Source: Dillenia suffruticosa
Lineage: Eukaryota > Streptophyta > Magnoliopsida > Dilleniales > Dilleniaceae
Assembly: GCA_033439265.1 (NCBI GenBank)
Contig: JAVTVX010000009.1
Coordinates: forward strand, 3,957,609-4,021,608
Reading direction: 5' to 3'
Length of the DNA stretch: 64,000 nucleotides
Positions 22,625-36,405 of this stretch are shown here, one piece after another. Each line of letters opens with the position of its first letter. Position 1 is the stretch's first letter. Position numbers and translations under genes: made by a program. Below the pieces are notes generated by a model that saw nothing but the letters and a program-made list of their open reading frames with translations, was not told where the DNA came from and ran no database searches.

Positions 22625-23540
22625 TTATTATAATAGATTAAATTTATATATAAAATTCATTGTTATTGTTATAAATATAGAGATAAGATAAGTTAAATAT
22701 TTTTAAAAATAAATTAATTATTAATTTATTTTGATATATAATATTTTTAATAATTAATTTAATTTTAATAAATAATATGTTCACCGATTAGTATTGAAAC
22801 CCTCATAAATTGTCATCATTGGTTATATGTACACAGCAAAGAAACATAAGAATTTATTGATACGATAAAATATTATAATAGATTAAATTTATATATAAAA
22901 TTAATTATTTAAATATAAAAATAAAATAAGTCAGATATTCTTAAAATTAAATTAATTATTGATTTATTCTAATATATATAATTTTTTAATAATTAATTTG
23001 ATTTTAATACATAATATTTTCTATTCCGATATTTATATTTATATTTGTGGTCCATAAATTGTCCTACACTCTATATATAAAGCAAAGAAACTGATGATTC
23101 ATTATTTTAATAAAATATTATGATAAATTCGATTTATATAAAAAATATATTGTTATAAATATAGAAACAAAATAAGTCAAATATTTTAAAAATCAACTAA
23201 ATTATTAATTTAATTTTAATATATAATATTTTTTAATTTTGTGATTCATAAATTCTCAGGATTCATTGGATCTACAACGGAAAGAAACATAACGATCCAT
23301 TGCTCCAATAAAATATTACATATATTTTTAAAAATTCTTAAAATCAGATTAATATTAATTTATTATGATGCATCTAACAATTAGTATTCTCATGTCCAAA
23401 AAATCAACAATGTGAGATTTAATCCAAAATTGGTATTCTCGTAATGTATTCCCCTAATTAGTATTCTCATATCCATACTAATATTTGTGTGGCTCATAAA
23501 TTCTCATCATTCAATCCACATATAAAGTAAATAAACCCCT
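22625..23540 (+). repeat. Tandem ~200-250-base promoter-like repeats upstream of GST gene A
   Basis: Three to four diverged copies start near 22630, 22875, 23118 and 23320. Each has an AT-rich part (repeated AAATTTATATATAAAAT and TTTTAATATATAATATTTT type text) followed by a block reading like CATAAATT.TC.TCATT and then a TATA-like stretch with GCAAAGAAAC or similar. The last copy directly precedes the GST leader, its TATA-like block being CACATATAAAGTAAATA at about 23517-23533. The earlier copies are therefore duplicates of the GST promoter and leader region. Confidence 0.65.
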
Positions 23541-23566
23541 AAACCTACCTCAGAACAAAGTTTCAC

Positions 23567-23592
23567 AGAGAGAGAGAGAGAGAGAGAGAGAG
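23567..23592 (+). repeat. (AG)13 tract ending at the GST A start codon
   Basis: Thirteen AG units run directly into the ATG of the first GST gene. The next GST gene has a shorter tract in the same position. Confidence 0.95.
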
Positions 23593-24668
23593 ATGGGAGA
23601 CGAAAGCAGAGTGAAGCTACATGGGATGTGGGCAAGCCCATTTGCAAAGAGGATTGAATTGGCACTGAAGATCAAGGGAATAGATTATGAGCTGATTGAA
23701 GAGAACCTCTTCAACAAGAGTGAGTTGCTCCTCAAATACAATCCTGTTCATAAGTTGGTTCCTGTACTTGTTCACGATGGAAAACCCATCGCCGAGTCTG
23801 CCACCATACTTGAATACATTGATGAAACGTGGAATACTTCTCCTCCTTTTCTTCCTCGAGATCCATACGAAAGAGCTAGGGTTCGTTTTTGGGCAAAATT
23901 TTTGGACCTGCAGGTAAGGAATGCTAGATTTCACTAAATTTTCTGCATTTTTTTAATAAAATAATTTTAAAAAATTACTGCCAGGGGACTAGCGTATTCC
24001 TAATGGGGGTAAAGGGTTTACACCCCCAAGAAGATATTTGGTGCAATATATAAGTCGGTGCAAAGGGGAAGATGGAGACATAACCCTAATGGATGCTTAT
24101 CCTTGACAATTTGTGATAAGAATAAAAATTGGGAAATTTTTAGTAGGAAAATCGTGGGACAAATGATTTCAATTTCATAAATTATTTGGGGGGAACAGGT
24201 TTTCAAGAACAGGTTTCTTCATTAGGAATGACTGAGTAATCATAGGACCTTATTCCTGAAAATGCAGTTCTATTTGTAAAAATTATGCAGATTCTTGAGA
24301 ATTTGCGGAGTATACTCAAGGCCCCAGCAGACAAACAAGAGAAGGCACTGGAAACCTTTTATGGATACTTGAACATATTGGAAGAAAATATGGATGAAAT
24401 CTTCCCGGAGGGCTCTGCTCGTACCATCGATGTCAATTCTCTGGGCTTGTTGGACATAATGATGTGCTCAGCATCAAGGAACAACAAGGCCATTGAGGAA
24501 GGATTGAATCTGAAGCTGATAAACCCAGAAAGGCATCCAAAGGTATACTCATGGATTGAAGCTGTTGGTGAAGTTCCTTTGGTGAAAGAATTGATTGCTC
24601 CTCATGAAAAGCTTGTGGGTTTTTTTCAGTACTTCAGGCAGATTGCTCTTCAAGCGCAGAAGGCCTGA
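23593..24668 (+). CDS. Tau-class glutathione S-transferase A, GSTU10-like
   Basis: Catalyses conjugation of glutathione to electrophiles in the cytosol. Two exons: 23593-23913 (donor CAG|GTAAGG) and 24291-24668 (acceptor ATGCAG), in phase, giving 232 residues. The thioredoxin-fold domain has the tau active-site serine at residue 15 (WASPFAKR), a cis-proline at 57 (LVPVLVHDG) and the glutathione-binding Glu68-Ser69 ([12 protein letters not shown]). The helical domain is encoded mainly by exon 2 ([20 protein letters not shown]). The helical domain resembles the GSTU9/GSTU10 branch of Arabidopsis rather than typical tau enzymes, as I recall the AtGSTU10 sequence. One of two intact copies beside a dead third, all in the same orientation. 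The 3' untranslated region has an octamer repeat and AATAAT-type signals near 24767. Confidence 0.95.
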
Positions 24669-24683
24669 ATTGTTGATTAGGTC

Positions 24684-24723
24684 CATGTCCTATGTCCTAT
24701 GTCCTTTGTCCTATGTCCTATGT
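24684..24723 (+). repeat. Tandem 8-base repeat in the GST A 3' region
   Basis: Five near-perfect copies of an octamer of the type GTCCTATG lie just after the stop codon, one copy having T for A. They probably arose by slippage and lie within the 3' untranslated region. Confidence 0.85.
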
Positions 24724-24729
24724 TGTGTG

Positions 24730-25008
24730 TGAATCCATGGAATCGTGGTGATTTGGAATGTTCATCATAATAATAAAGTTTGTTGCTTGCCGGAAGCCAA
24801 TGTTCTAGTTTGAAAATTCATTTTTTTTTTTTATCATGCTTGCATAATTAACGAGGCAATATAGTATTATTAGATCGAGGAAAATTAGAAAACAATTATA
24901 TATATATTGGGATGCCTTGCCAAGTGAGTAAAAATCAAGCTTCACTAAACGGCCAGGATCAAAGATCCTTAACAAGCAAAGGGTCATTTCTAAATATATA
25001 TAATATAT

Positions 25009-25060
<52 letters not shown>

Positions 25061-26600
25061 TTCACATATTTGTCTCACCGTTCATGTCATACCCTATGAT
25101 TTAATCCATTTGACAATGAGATTTAGCGGCTGTTCCTCAACGCGGGCAAATACGTAAATATAAAAATAAATTTTATGTAAGTATTAATTATTTTATAAAA
25201 ATAATAGAATAATCTTATTTTATAATAAAAATCTAAAATAATTAAATATATAATTATTAATTATCAGATAAATAATATAAAAATTATAATTATAATTATA
25301 TAAATAATAATTTATTAAATATAAAAAATATAAGTATTTTTTTAATATTAATTAATTTACTATTTCAAAATATTTCAAAAACAAAAAATATTTCAGAAAT
25401 CCAAATTATTAATATGGAGATATTTCTTGCATTATGGCCTCAATAAACAGCGAGTCCTATTTTATAATAAGGTTAGCCGTTCAATTAACAATTGCTACCA
25501 TAGGATCTAATCTATTCAATTACAAGAACACAGTCCGCTCGACCATGAGCTGAATTCTACGGATGGGACTTGGTCTGGTGATTGAGTCTTATAAATTGTA
25601 ATGTGAGCAATTAGTGCTACGCCTTTTTTGGTTCTCACGCCCCAACGGGCAACCACTGCGGTACCACACCCATAAAGGCGCATTAAGCCTGTCTTTGGGC
25701 CAACTGTAAGCATTTAAATCCATTGCTCCCATTTGATAAAGTTGATCATATAACTATCAGATTTTTTTAATTAATTTTATATTTAAAATTTAAAAATAAA
25801 AAAAGTTAGATCGAAAAAATGATCACCAAATAAGATTTTCGTAAATACTCGAATTGAATTAGTTAAACTATGCTTTCGAATACTAATAGTAGGAAAAAAA
25901 AAAACTGATAACCAATAAGCTATAATTTAAGTGACATCGTCTATCCTCCTCTTTATAAAAATCTCAAATTCAAGTTTTTCAATATATTAAAAAAAAAGTT
26001 GATATAAATTTTAATTAATATTACTAAAATTTTTATAAAAACTATTTGAAAAAATCCCTAAATTATGAGGTCAATGCATATTTTAATTTTTAGATTTTAA
26101 AATGTCACATTTAAGAATTTAAATTTTAAAAAGTGTAATGATCTACTCACTAAACCAATTAATCATTGATTTTATCATATAATTTATGTTCTTTTATATT
26201 ATATTTTTATTTTTATTCTATTTATAACATTATTAAATTAAAATAATAGATGTTTTTATCAAAAAGCATATATAAGATTTTATAATTAATAGTCAAATCT
26301 CTTAGAAATGACATTAATATTAACACTATCAGTATGTTAATAACTTTTTTATATAAATTTTATTTAAATTTAATTAAATCTAATATTAAATTTTCGTTAA
26401 ATATTTTGATAAAAAAGTCAAATTATTATTAATTAATTTATAGGATTGAAGTATTTGATCATTAATCTCCAATTCACATAGATTGATTTTTCATAAGGAT
26501 GGGACTCATAGCCAAGTCACTAAAAATATCTCCAGTACCCCCCTGGTCCTCTCATAATTTATCTCCACAGAACGCAAAGTCGGTTTGGACCATCCTGGTG
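24730..26600. other. Intergenic DNA between GST genes A and B
   Basis: AT-rich with no gene recognised. It contains a (TA)n tract at 25011-25057. A stretch at about 25510-25720 is more G+C-rich than its flanks (text such as CACGCCCCAACGGGC) and may be a transposon remnant. The last 100 bases should contain the promoter of GST gene B. Confidence 0.5.
25011..25057. repeat. (TA)n microsatellite
   Basis: An uninterrupted TA tract of about 47 bases. Confidence 0.95.
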
Positions 26601-26638
26601 CAAGTCTTTAGATGAGCGCACAAAAAGAAGGCTCAAAC

Positions 26639-26655
26639 GAGAGAGAGAGAGAGAG
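26639..26655 (+). repeat. (GA)n tract ending at the GST B start codon
   Basis: A GA run of about 17 bases reaches the ATG of GST gene B, matching the longer tract before GST gene A. Confidence 0.9.
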
Positions 26656-27815
26656 ATGGAAGATGAAAAGAAGGTAAAGCTGTATGGAGCATGGTTTAGC
26701 CCTGTTGCAAGGAGAGTTGAACTGGCCCTCAAAGCTAAAGGAATACCATATGAATGGATAGAGGAAGACTTATACAACAAGAGTGAGTTACTTCTCACCT
26801 ACAATCCTGTCTACAAGAAAGTCCCAGTACTCGTTCATGATGGCAAACCGATCCTCGAATCACCTATCATACTCGAATATATCGATGAAACTTGGAAGAA
26901 TCCTCCCCATCTCATGCCTGATGATCCCTACAAAAGAGCCAAAGTTCGCTTCTGGGCTAGCTTTTTTGATCAACAGGTACTCGGATTATGTCTTCACCTC
27001 AGATTTTAGGAATCAGGAGTGTACTAAGTTTAGCATCCTCATATTGATGATTTTGCATATTATTCTTTTCATATTGATTTTTTTTTCCATAGTATCTAAA
27101 GTTATCCAATTCGAATATTACAAGAGTCTGTTTAAAAAGCGGTTATCTTAATATAGTCTTTTTTATTTTTAAATTTCAAAACCAAGACTTATTTAAAAGA
27201 TCAATACCTCATCCCACTAGACTATCCATTGGTATTCTGATTTTGAATCGAGAGTTAAAAGTAAAGTGAGAGACTTATGAGCGAATATGATATGACACCA
27301 TTTTCTGGTCACTGAATGCGCACACACCTTGGTGGTGAACATATCAAAATCGCTCATTTTGGTCACTAGCCTTTTCACAGTTTATCTAAGTTTGTCCCGT
27401 ACATTGGCTGATTGCAGCACCATTTGATTTGCAGCTGAAGTTTTTCGAGAGTTTCCAGGAAGTACTAAAAGTTCCGGGGGAAGCACAAGAGAAGGCCATC
27501 CAAGAAGTACAGAATAAATTGAGGGTAATGGAAGACAACATAGAAGCTATCTTTCCACAGGGTTCACTTCATGAAGAAGGCAGCAATCTAGGACTCTTGG
27601 ACATACTAATGTGCACAACGTGGACGGCTAACAAAGCCATTGAAGAAGCAGTCAATGTGAAGCTTGTAGACCCTGAAAAATTTCCCAAAGTGTTTTCATG
27701 GATAGCAGCCATTGCTGAACTTCAACCGGTAAAGGAAACAGATATGCCCCGTGACAAGTTGGTTGCATTTTTCCGGGATTTTAGACAGAAGCACCTTCAA
27801 TCGCATCAGGCTTGA
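26656..27815 (+). CDS. Tau-class glutathione S-transferase B, GSTU10-like
   Basis: Second intact copy of the cluster. Exons 26656-26976 (donor CAG|GTACTC) and 27435-27815 (acceptor TTGCAG), in phase, giving 233 residues. The active-site serine is at 15 (WFSPVARR), the cis-proline at 57 ([10 protein letters not shown]) and the glutathione-binding pair Glu68-Ser69 ([12 protein letters not shown]). Exon 2 carries the helical domain ([20 protein letters not shown], then [16 protein letters not shown]). Exon 1 has exactly the same length (321 bases) as in gene A, and the intron sits at the same codon boundary, as expected for a tandem duplicate. Gene B begins about 2 kb after gene A ends. As in A, the C-terminal half is of the GSTU9/GSTU10 type. 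Substrates cannot be inferred. Confidence 0.95.
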
Positions 27816-28494
27816 ATTGGAAACCAGGTCTTGTGTCTTGATAAGATTTTAGGCTCATCTCATGTGACTTTAGGCTCAACATGTTTGGGCATGTAGAAGA
27901 AAACAGTTGCTATTACTGGTTTTCTAGTCTTGAGAATACAGATTTCACATGTTCGATCAAATTTATCTATCGAGGTTTTCAAAGACTGAATCAGTATTGC
28001 AATTTTCGTGATTGCATGCGAGTGGACAACATTTTAATACCATCTTATGTAACCTAACGTGCAAATGCTTGTTCGAGAAATAAAAATTTAATTCTTGTCA
28101 CTTGTTCGACCTCACACACCAAGGTGACAAATGAATATTTTAGAGGACTAAATGGGACATTGGAAGCCCCTTTTGCTTGTGCCAAAGACGAAAACAAAGG
28201 CTCACAGGGAGCTCAACACAGCCAGAAGGCCTACAAACAACAGCCAAACCCCGACGTCAAAGAACCTGAACTCCTCCAGCGTCTTCACTCAAGGAGTGAT
28301 GCAGGGAGGGAAGGCAGGAGAATTCCTTCACTCCCCGCATAAGGGAGGAGGGCATCCCTTATGAGTACATAGTACACTTGAGTAAAAAGATTTGAGAGAA
28401 CCAACCCCTAAAATGGGCTTTACAATATTCGAACTGAATTAACCGTACAAAACCCGGATACTGGTGATGAAAACAAAAAAAAAAAATTGAACAC
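27816..28494. other. Spacer between GST B and the GST pseudogene, with SINE tail
   Basis: The left part is the GST B 3' untranslated region. A denser segment at about 28124-28360 has two overlapping open frames and richer base composition, but no family is recognised. From about 28380 to 28485 the sequence matches the 3' half of a decayed SINE (similar to 5740-5848) and ends in an A run that meets the truncated GST exon. Confidence 0.5.
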
Positions 28495-29134
28495 TTGAGC
28501 AACAAGAGCATACAACTTCTCCATTACAATCCTGTTTATAAGATCACAGTACTTGTCCACGGCAGTGAAGCCGTTGAAGAATCACTGATCATACAGGAAT
28601 GCATGGACGAAACATGGAAGCATGCTCCTTTCCTTTTACCTGAGGATCCCTACAAGAGAGCCCAAACCCGCTTCTGGGCAAACTTTCTCCATCTACTGAT
28701 AAGATATTAAACCTCCAAAATCCCATGTCTATCGATTCTCACCTATACTTCTACATGAATCATTTAGCATATCCATGGTTTCTTTGATCAGCTATTTGAG
28801 AGCATGCGCCCATGGCTCACAAACGAAAGGGAAGCCCAAGAGAAAGCTCTTATGGTTGTGGCAGCCAATATTCGAATAATGGAAGAAAAAGGGATAAAAG
28901 AAGTTCTTCCAGATGAGATTCCAGAGATTGCCAATGAAAACATAGGACTCATAGACACAGTGATCTGCTCAATTTTAGGACCTCACAAGATCGTTGAGCA
29001 AGCCATAGGTGTTAAGTACATTGATCCAGAAAAAAGTCCTATGCTATACTCATGGGTGACAGCTCTTACTCCCAGTTGTTAAAGAGATAGCACCACCTCC
29101 AGAGAAAATGGTGGCTCTACTTCATCTCATTTGA
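28495..29134 (+). pseudogene. Broken tau GST (third copy of the cluster)
   Basis: Exon 1 remains only from 28495 (LSNKSIQLLHYNPVYK) to 28698; the first ~40 codons, including the catalytic serine, are gone and are replaced by the A-rich end of a SINE-like repeat. The cis-proline motif has changed from [10 protein letters not shown] to KITVLVHGSE. The splice donor reads CTG|AT where the active genes have CAG|GT. Exon 2 (28792 on, LFESMRPWLTNEREAQEKAL) is recognisable but shifts frame near 29070, after VTAL, so the tail VVKEIAPPPEKMVALLHL is in another frame and stops at 29132-29134. It is therefore not expected to encode an enzyme. Confidence 0.9.
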
Positions 29135-29905
29135 CAGATCGTCCTCCATTCAGCTAGAGCTTGAGAGGATACTATGTAGTGTCAAAATGTTTTTCAATGC
29201 TTGTAACAGAACATGGCCATTATCTGGTATTCTGCTCTAATCTTGCATATAATAAATGCCTCGAATCCTGGTGGCACATCAAGTTTCTGCTGAAAACTAC
29301 AAATAGAAACCAAATAGACTAGCAACAGGTAAAGCAAACCAGCAAATCTTACGAGCAATGAAAGAAAAAGCAAGATTTGGATGACAAGACCATGCACTTT
29401 TGTAGATTTCGGGGTATCAGATGTAAGACCCCCACAATTTTCAAGTTCATTTCATATCAAGCATCTTTTTTCCTTTTTTCCTCATAAAGCCAACAGGACT
29501 AACATGACAAACCCTTGTGCTCCCTAGTAAGGGGCTAGCTTCAGCTTCAAGGAATCCGGACGCATATTATGCAGCGCCCAGAACAAGAAGCAGACTCATT
29601 AACAAACCAGCCAGCTTTGGTACAGTTCAGTAAATATTATAAAGTTGATAGTTCCATGTTTGTCACAACACAAACATTTGAGAACGCCCAAGTCTTTAAA
29701 GACATTAACGGATGCTAGAGAAAATTCAACCCAAAATCCAACAAAATACGTATACCAAAAATCATAACTAATTAAATCAGTTTCAAAGGGAAGATACAAG
29801 ACCAAGAAAAGATTCTCAACATCTCTAACATCAATATTGAGCATAGTATGCCATAAACGAAAAGTCAAAATTTCTCTTCAACGTACTAAAGTAGAATCTC
29901 ATCAT

Positions 29906-32146
<2,241 letters not shown>

Positions 32147-32224
32147 TTCTGATCTATTCAAGCTATCTTGCTCAGCGTCTCTCTCTCTCACTCACTAAGG
32201 AAGCCTGTCAAGGTGTGCTGGAGG

Positions 32225-32380
32225 GACAGTTAAACCCTGGAGCGGCTATGTTGGTTTACGAACCCTAGATCCGACGGCTAAGATCAGATTTAATTCACGG
32301 CGGAGATGTCTTCTCTTTATTAATAACATTTTGGTAGGCTTTGTGGCCCAGGCCTGTCAATCTGGGCCCTTGGGCCATAA
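32225..32380 (-). promoter_or_regulatory. RPL34 promoter with site II and telo-box-like elements
   Basis: Upstream of the RPL34 start are three TGGGCC (site II) elements, at 32345-32350 (as GGCCCA), 32363-32368 and 32371-32376. AAACCCT-type telo-box-like sites lie at 32232-32239 and 32261-32268. This combination is characteristic of translation-machinery genes in plants. Confidence 0.65.
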
Positions 32381-32566
32381 AATTTATTACCACTAGGGAT
32401 GGTTAAAGTTAAGAAACCCTGTTGTCGGGCAAGCGCACCTAAAGTCCAAGCTTGGGTTTGATCTCGTTAAAGCAATCTTTTCCCCCTTTTTTTTTTTTCC
32501 TTTTTTTTCTTTTCTTTTTTATTTTTTTTGGGCACCATACCAACCGTTAAAGCAATTTTTTCAGAA

Positions 32567-32735
32567 TTTTTTTTTTAGTGCTACGGAGTCCTTTGCCACG
32601 TATCATTATTCAAAATCATATTTCAATTAATCTGATCGGGAGAAACTCTCTCGACATAGTTTTTTTCATTCTCAAAATTCAAACCCGAGTTTTAGTTAAA
32701 AGACCTAACTCCATTCCCACTAGACCAACCGTGAT
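32567..32735 (-). mobile_element. tRNA-derived SINE (minus)
   Basis: Read on the minus strand it begins with a box A-like block (GGTTGGTCTAGTGGGAATGG), has a box B-like block (GGGTTTGAATTTTG) about 35 bases later, and ends in an A run. Clear target-site duplications were not found. Confidence 0.6.
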
Positions 32736-33439
32736 AATTTGATCTGAATTTAGTTGGGAAAAGATATATTCTTTGTTATTTTTATAAGTTTAAGTGAAAA
32801 ATTACTTGGATCTCCATACATATTTATCTTTACATGCTTAGTTATTTTTTATGAACATTTTTACTAGTATAATAAGATTGATTGTAGAACTGTCATGAGG
32901 GAGAGTTGTGAGCATTTTTGGTGAAGTTCATCATTGGATGTAGCAACCAATCATAAGAGGTGTGTCAACTTATTTTTTTATGTTAATTTAGTATTATATT
33001 GAATTTTGAGGATTGATTTGTAGAAAAAAAAAAAAAATCACTAATTGTGGATCACTGTTTTCTTTTTCTTTTCATTTTTAGTCACAAGTGAACAAACGAT
33101 TCTGCAGTCGTATTGTTCTTCCATCTTTTAATTTAACCCAAAGAAGAAGTGTGGAATATTATCCGTCGAAGATTAAATTCTAAAGTTTTTTTTTTTCAAT
33201 CATTTTCATGAATATTGATATTTATAAAAATAGTAATTATTTGATAGTGATCATGATTATCCCTAAAATTTTAAATGATCAGAATTTATTTGTGCCAATT
33301 AATATCGACAACTATTATTTTACCGTATAAATATCCATTAAATTGTAAAACTAAATTTAAAGATAATATACATCATATATATAAAAAATCAGATGAAATA
33401 TATCAACAATGACACAATCTCACCATTTTAAAAGCATAA

Positions 33440-33620
33440 GACCAAAGCCCTTGGGTTTAGTGGTCGGGCATTATAATCCCTAATCAGAGATCTCAAATTC
33501 AAATTCTGAGAATAAAGAAAAATGACCGATCCTTTAATGAGACATATAATATTTAGATTAAATTAATTGAATAAAATCTAAATATCGATTGATCCAATAA
33601 AAAAATAAAAAAAAAAGCAT
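33440..33620 (+). mobile_element. tRNA-derived SINE relic (plus)
   Basis: Box A-like TTTAGTGGTCGGGCA near 33459 and box B-like text (TCTCAAATTCAAATTC) near 33490, ending in an interrupted A-rich tail at about 33600-33618. It appears to belong to the same family as the relic at 32567-32735. Confidence 0.5.
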
Positions 33621-34473
33621 AAGGAAGAGGCAAACTCCAAGCTCAATGAAATGCATCACGGCTCGGTCGAGCTTGACGTCTTTGTTGGATTGGGATAATG
33701 ATGCTCATGTTAATATACATTTCAAAAGCTAGCTTTTTAAGGGAAGATTCACTTTCTCGCCTGTCATGTTAGCAAAATTATTTCAAAACTGCATCTCGTT
33801 GTACCACCAAAAAAAAAAAAAAAAAATCAAAACTCAAGTCCTTTCCATCGTGCTTTGTTGGAATCAATTTAAATCTACTCCATCGGATTTGTTAGTCATT
33901 TTTTGGAGGAGATGCTAACAGCGACTAATTTTAATTTTCTTGCTATGGTATATAAATACGACAATTTTACATTTTAACAATTAACCTTTAAAATAAAAGT
34001 TAAATTCTTATCTATGGATAGTCGATCTAATGAGTAAAAATATTAGATTTTTTAATCAAATCTTGAGTTTAAAACTTAGGAATATAAAAAATTACGTTGT
34101 GAGAATTTTCCTAAATTGACTCCGACAATCCCGAACCAAATTGATTGGAATATGGTTCTAAAATATTTGTCCTCATTTAAAATCCATAAATAGCATTATA
34201 AGATTTACACAATTTTTTTTTTTTAAAAAAAGTCTATTTAACTTAATTAAACCATTTCACAAAAAAAAAAAAAAATCACAAAAAAACAAGGGTATGATTG
34301 GTAAATTATTTTCATTGTACATTCTTTGGACCAGCGACTAGGCCACTGTTGGAGCCCAAGTACCACTTGGACCGGAAAGGGTGGCATTATAACGGCTACT
34401 TCCAATTTGAAGAAGAAAAAGGAACAAGAGAACAGAGGAGGTTTTAAGGGAAGAGAAAACTACATGGATTAGA

Positions 34474-36405
34474 ATGTTCAGCAGTGAACAATTCTGTCTT
34501 TCCCTACTGAGAGAAAGCAAAACCCTTAAAACATTCAAGCAAATACACGCATTTGTATCAAAAACTGGCCTCGATAACGACCCATTCATCCTAGGCAAAC
34601 TCCTCATCCATTGCACAATCACCATCTCTGATGCTCTTCACTATGCTCACAATCTATTCCTTAAAATCCCAAACCCAGATGTTTTCATGTACAACACACT
34701 CATTCGTGGGCTCTCCGAATCCGATACCCCACAAAGCTCTATGCCTTTGTTTGTCCAAATGCGTCGCGAATTGCCATTGCTTCCTGATAGCTTTTCTTTC
34801 GCATTCATACTCAAAGCAGCAGGGAATTCCCGGTCCCTAAAAGCTGGAATTCAGCTTCATCGTCAAGCAATAGGTTTTGGGCTTGATACCCATCTCTTTG
34901 TCGGGACAACTCTTGTTAGTATGTATGCAGAATCCGGGTCGGTGGAGTCTGCGCGGAAGATGTTTGATGAAATGTTCGAACCAAATGTTGTTGCTTGGAA
35001 TGCAATTTTAACGGCTTATTTTCGATGTGGAGAGGTGAATGGTGCAGAGGGTATATTTAATCGGATGCCTTTCAGGAATTTGACTTCGTGGAATGTGATG
35101 CTTGCGGGGTATACAAAGGCAGGTGAGGTTGATCTTGCTAGGGAATTGTTTTCTCAAATGCCACACAAAGATGTCGTTTCTTGGAGTACCATGATTGTCG
35201 GTTTTGCTCACAATGGTTGTTTTAATGAGGCATTTGGGTTTTTTAGGGAATTGCAGAGGGAAGGAGTGGAACCTAATGAGGTGAGCTTGACTGGAGTTCT
35301 CCATGCATGTGCACAAGCTGGGGCATTTGATTTTGGGAAAATTCTACATGGATATATGCAAAAGTCTGGTTACTTACAAATTATTTCTGTGAACAATGCA
35401 CTGTTGGATACATACTCTAGATGTGGGTTTGTTGGCATGGCCCGCTTAGTCTTTGAAGACATGTTGGAGAAAAAGAACATAGTTTCCTGGACATCAATGA
35501 TGGCAGGGCTTGCAATGCATGGTTATGGTAAAGAAGCTATTGAACTTTTTCGTCAGATGGTAGATTTTGGAATTTGGCCTGATGGGATCACTTTTATTTC
35601 GCTCCTATATGCTTGTAGTCATGCTGGGCTAATGGAAGAGGGATGTGGGTATTTCACTCAAATGTCCAAAATTTATGGTATACAGCCTGCTGTTGAACAC
35701 TATGGTTGTATGGTTGATTTGTATGGTCGAGCTGGTCAACTTCGGAAGGCCTATGAATTTGTTGTTCAAATGCCAATCCCGCCAACTGACATTATTTGGC
35801 GAACTCTATTGGGTGCTTGCAGCATTCATGGAAATGTTAAATTGGCTGAGCAAGTCAAGGAAAGACTGTCAGAGTTGGACCCCAATGATTCCGGTGATCA
35901 TGTACTATTGTCAAATGTATATGCTGTGGCAGGGAAGTGGAAGGAAGTTGCTGCTGTTAGAAGATCAATGACTGATATAAGGATCAAGAAAACTCCTGGT
36001 TGGAGCATGATTGAAGTTGATAAAACCATGTATAGATTTGTGGCAGGAGAAGGGCAAAATGAGATTTATAAGGAGGCATATGATAAACTAAAAGAAATAA
36101 TGTTGAGGATCACAGTTGAAGGAGGTTATGTCCCAGAGGTTGGAAGTGTTTTGCATGATATAGAAGGGGAAGAAAAGGAATTTGCAGTTTTATTGCATAG
36201 TGAGAAGCTTGCTGTTGCTTTTGGGATTGCAAGATTGCGTGACAGAAGAGCTATAACGATAATGAAAAATTTAAGAATTTGTAGGGATTGTCATTCTGTG
36301 ATGCAGTTAATTTCCAAGGTTTATGGACTGGAGATTGTGGTAAGAGATAGGAGTCGATTTCACTCCTTTGAGAATGGATCCTGTTCCTGCAGAGACTACT
36401 GGTGA
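34474..36405 (+). CDS. PLS-class DYW-type PPR RNA-editing factor, At1g74630-like
   Basis: An intronless 643-residue protein of the PLS-DYW class, expected to edit C to U in organelle RNA. PLS repeats ([15 protein letters not shown] and [15 protein letters not shown] types) occupy about residues 50-410. E motifs follow ([20 protein letters not shown], then [16 protein letters not shown]). The C-terminal DYW deaminase domain has the catalytic HSE at 575-577, the zinc-binding pair C603 and C606 (CRDCH), and the end CSCRDYW. Sequence and repeat arrangement match my recollection of Arabidopsis At1g74630 closely. A DYW domain with both the HxE and CxxC motifs is expected to be catalytically competent. 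A two-codon upstream frame directly precedes the start. Editing targets and organelle are not inferable from sequence alone. Confidence 0.95.
   Translation: MFSSEQFCLSLLRESKTLKTFKQIHAFVSKTGLDNDPFILGKLLIHCTITISDALHYAHNLFLKIPNPDVFMYNTLIRGLSESDTPQSSMPLFVQMRRELPLLPDSFSFAFILKAAGNSRSLKAGIQLHRQAIGFGLDTHLFVGTTLVSMYAESGSVESARKMFDEMFEPNVVAWNAILTAYFRCGEVNGAEGIFNRMPFRNLTSWNVMLAGYTKAGEVDLARELFSQMPHKDVVSWSTMIVGFAHNGCFNEAFGFFRELQREGVEPNEVSLTGVLHACAQAGAFDFGKILHGYMQKSGYLQIISVNNALLDTYSRCGFVGMARLVFEDMLEKKNIVSWTSMMAGLAMHGYGKEAIELFRQMVDFGIWPDGITFISLLYACSHAGLMEEGCGYFTQMSKIYGIQPAVEHYGCMVDLYGRAGQLRKAYEFVVQMPIPPTDIIWRTLLGACSIHGNVKLAEQVKERLSELDPNDSGDHVLLSNVYAVAGKWKEVAAVRRSMTDIRIKKTPGWSMIEVDKTMYRFVAGEGQNEIYKEAYDKLKEIMLRITVEGGYVPEVGSVLHDIEGEEKEFAVLLHSEKLAVAFGIARLRDRRAITIMKNLRICRDCHSVMQLISKVYGLEIVVRDRSRFHSFENGSCSCRDYW

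Larger units (their letters stand above)
32381..34440. other. Intergenic DNA with SINE relics
   Basis: AT-rich, with several T runs and no gene. It contains two SINE relics (32567-32735 minus, 33440-33620 plus). A further weaker tRNA-like relic may lie at about 34010-34150. Its right end is the leader of the DYW PPR gene, where a two-codon upstream frame (ATGGATTAG, 34464-34472) lies one base before the main start. Confidence 0.5.
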
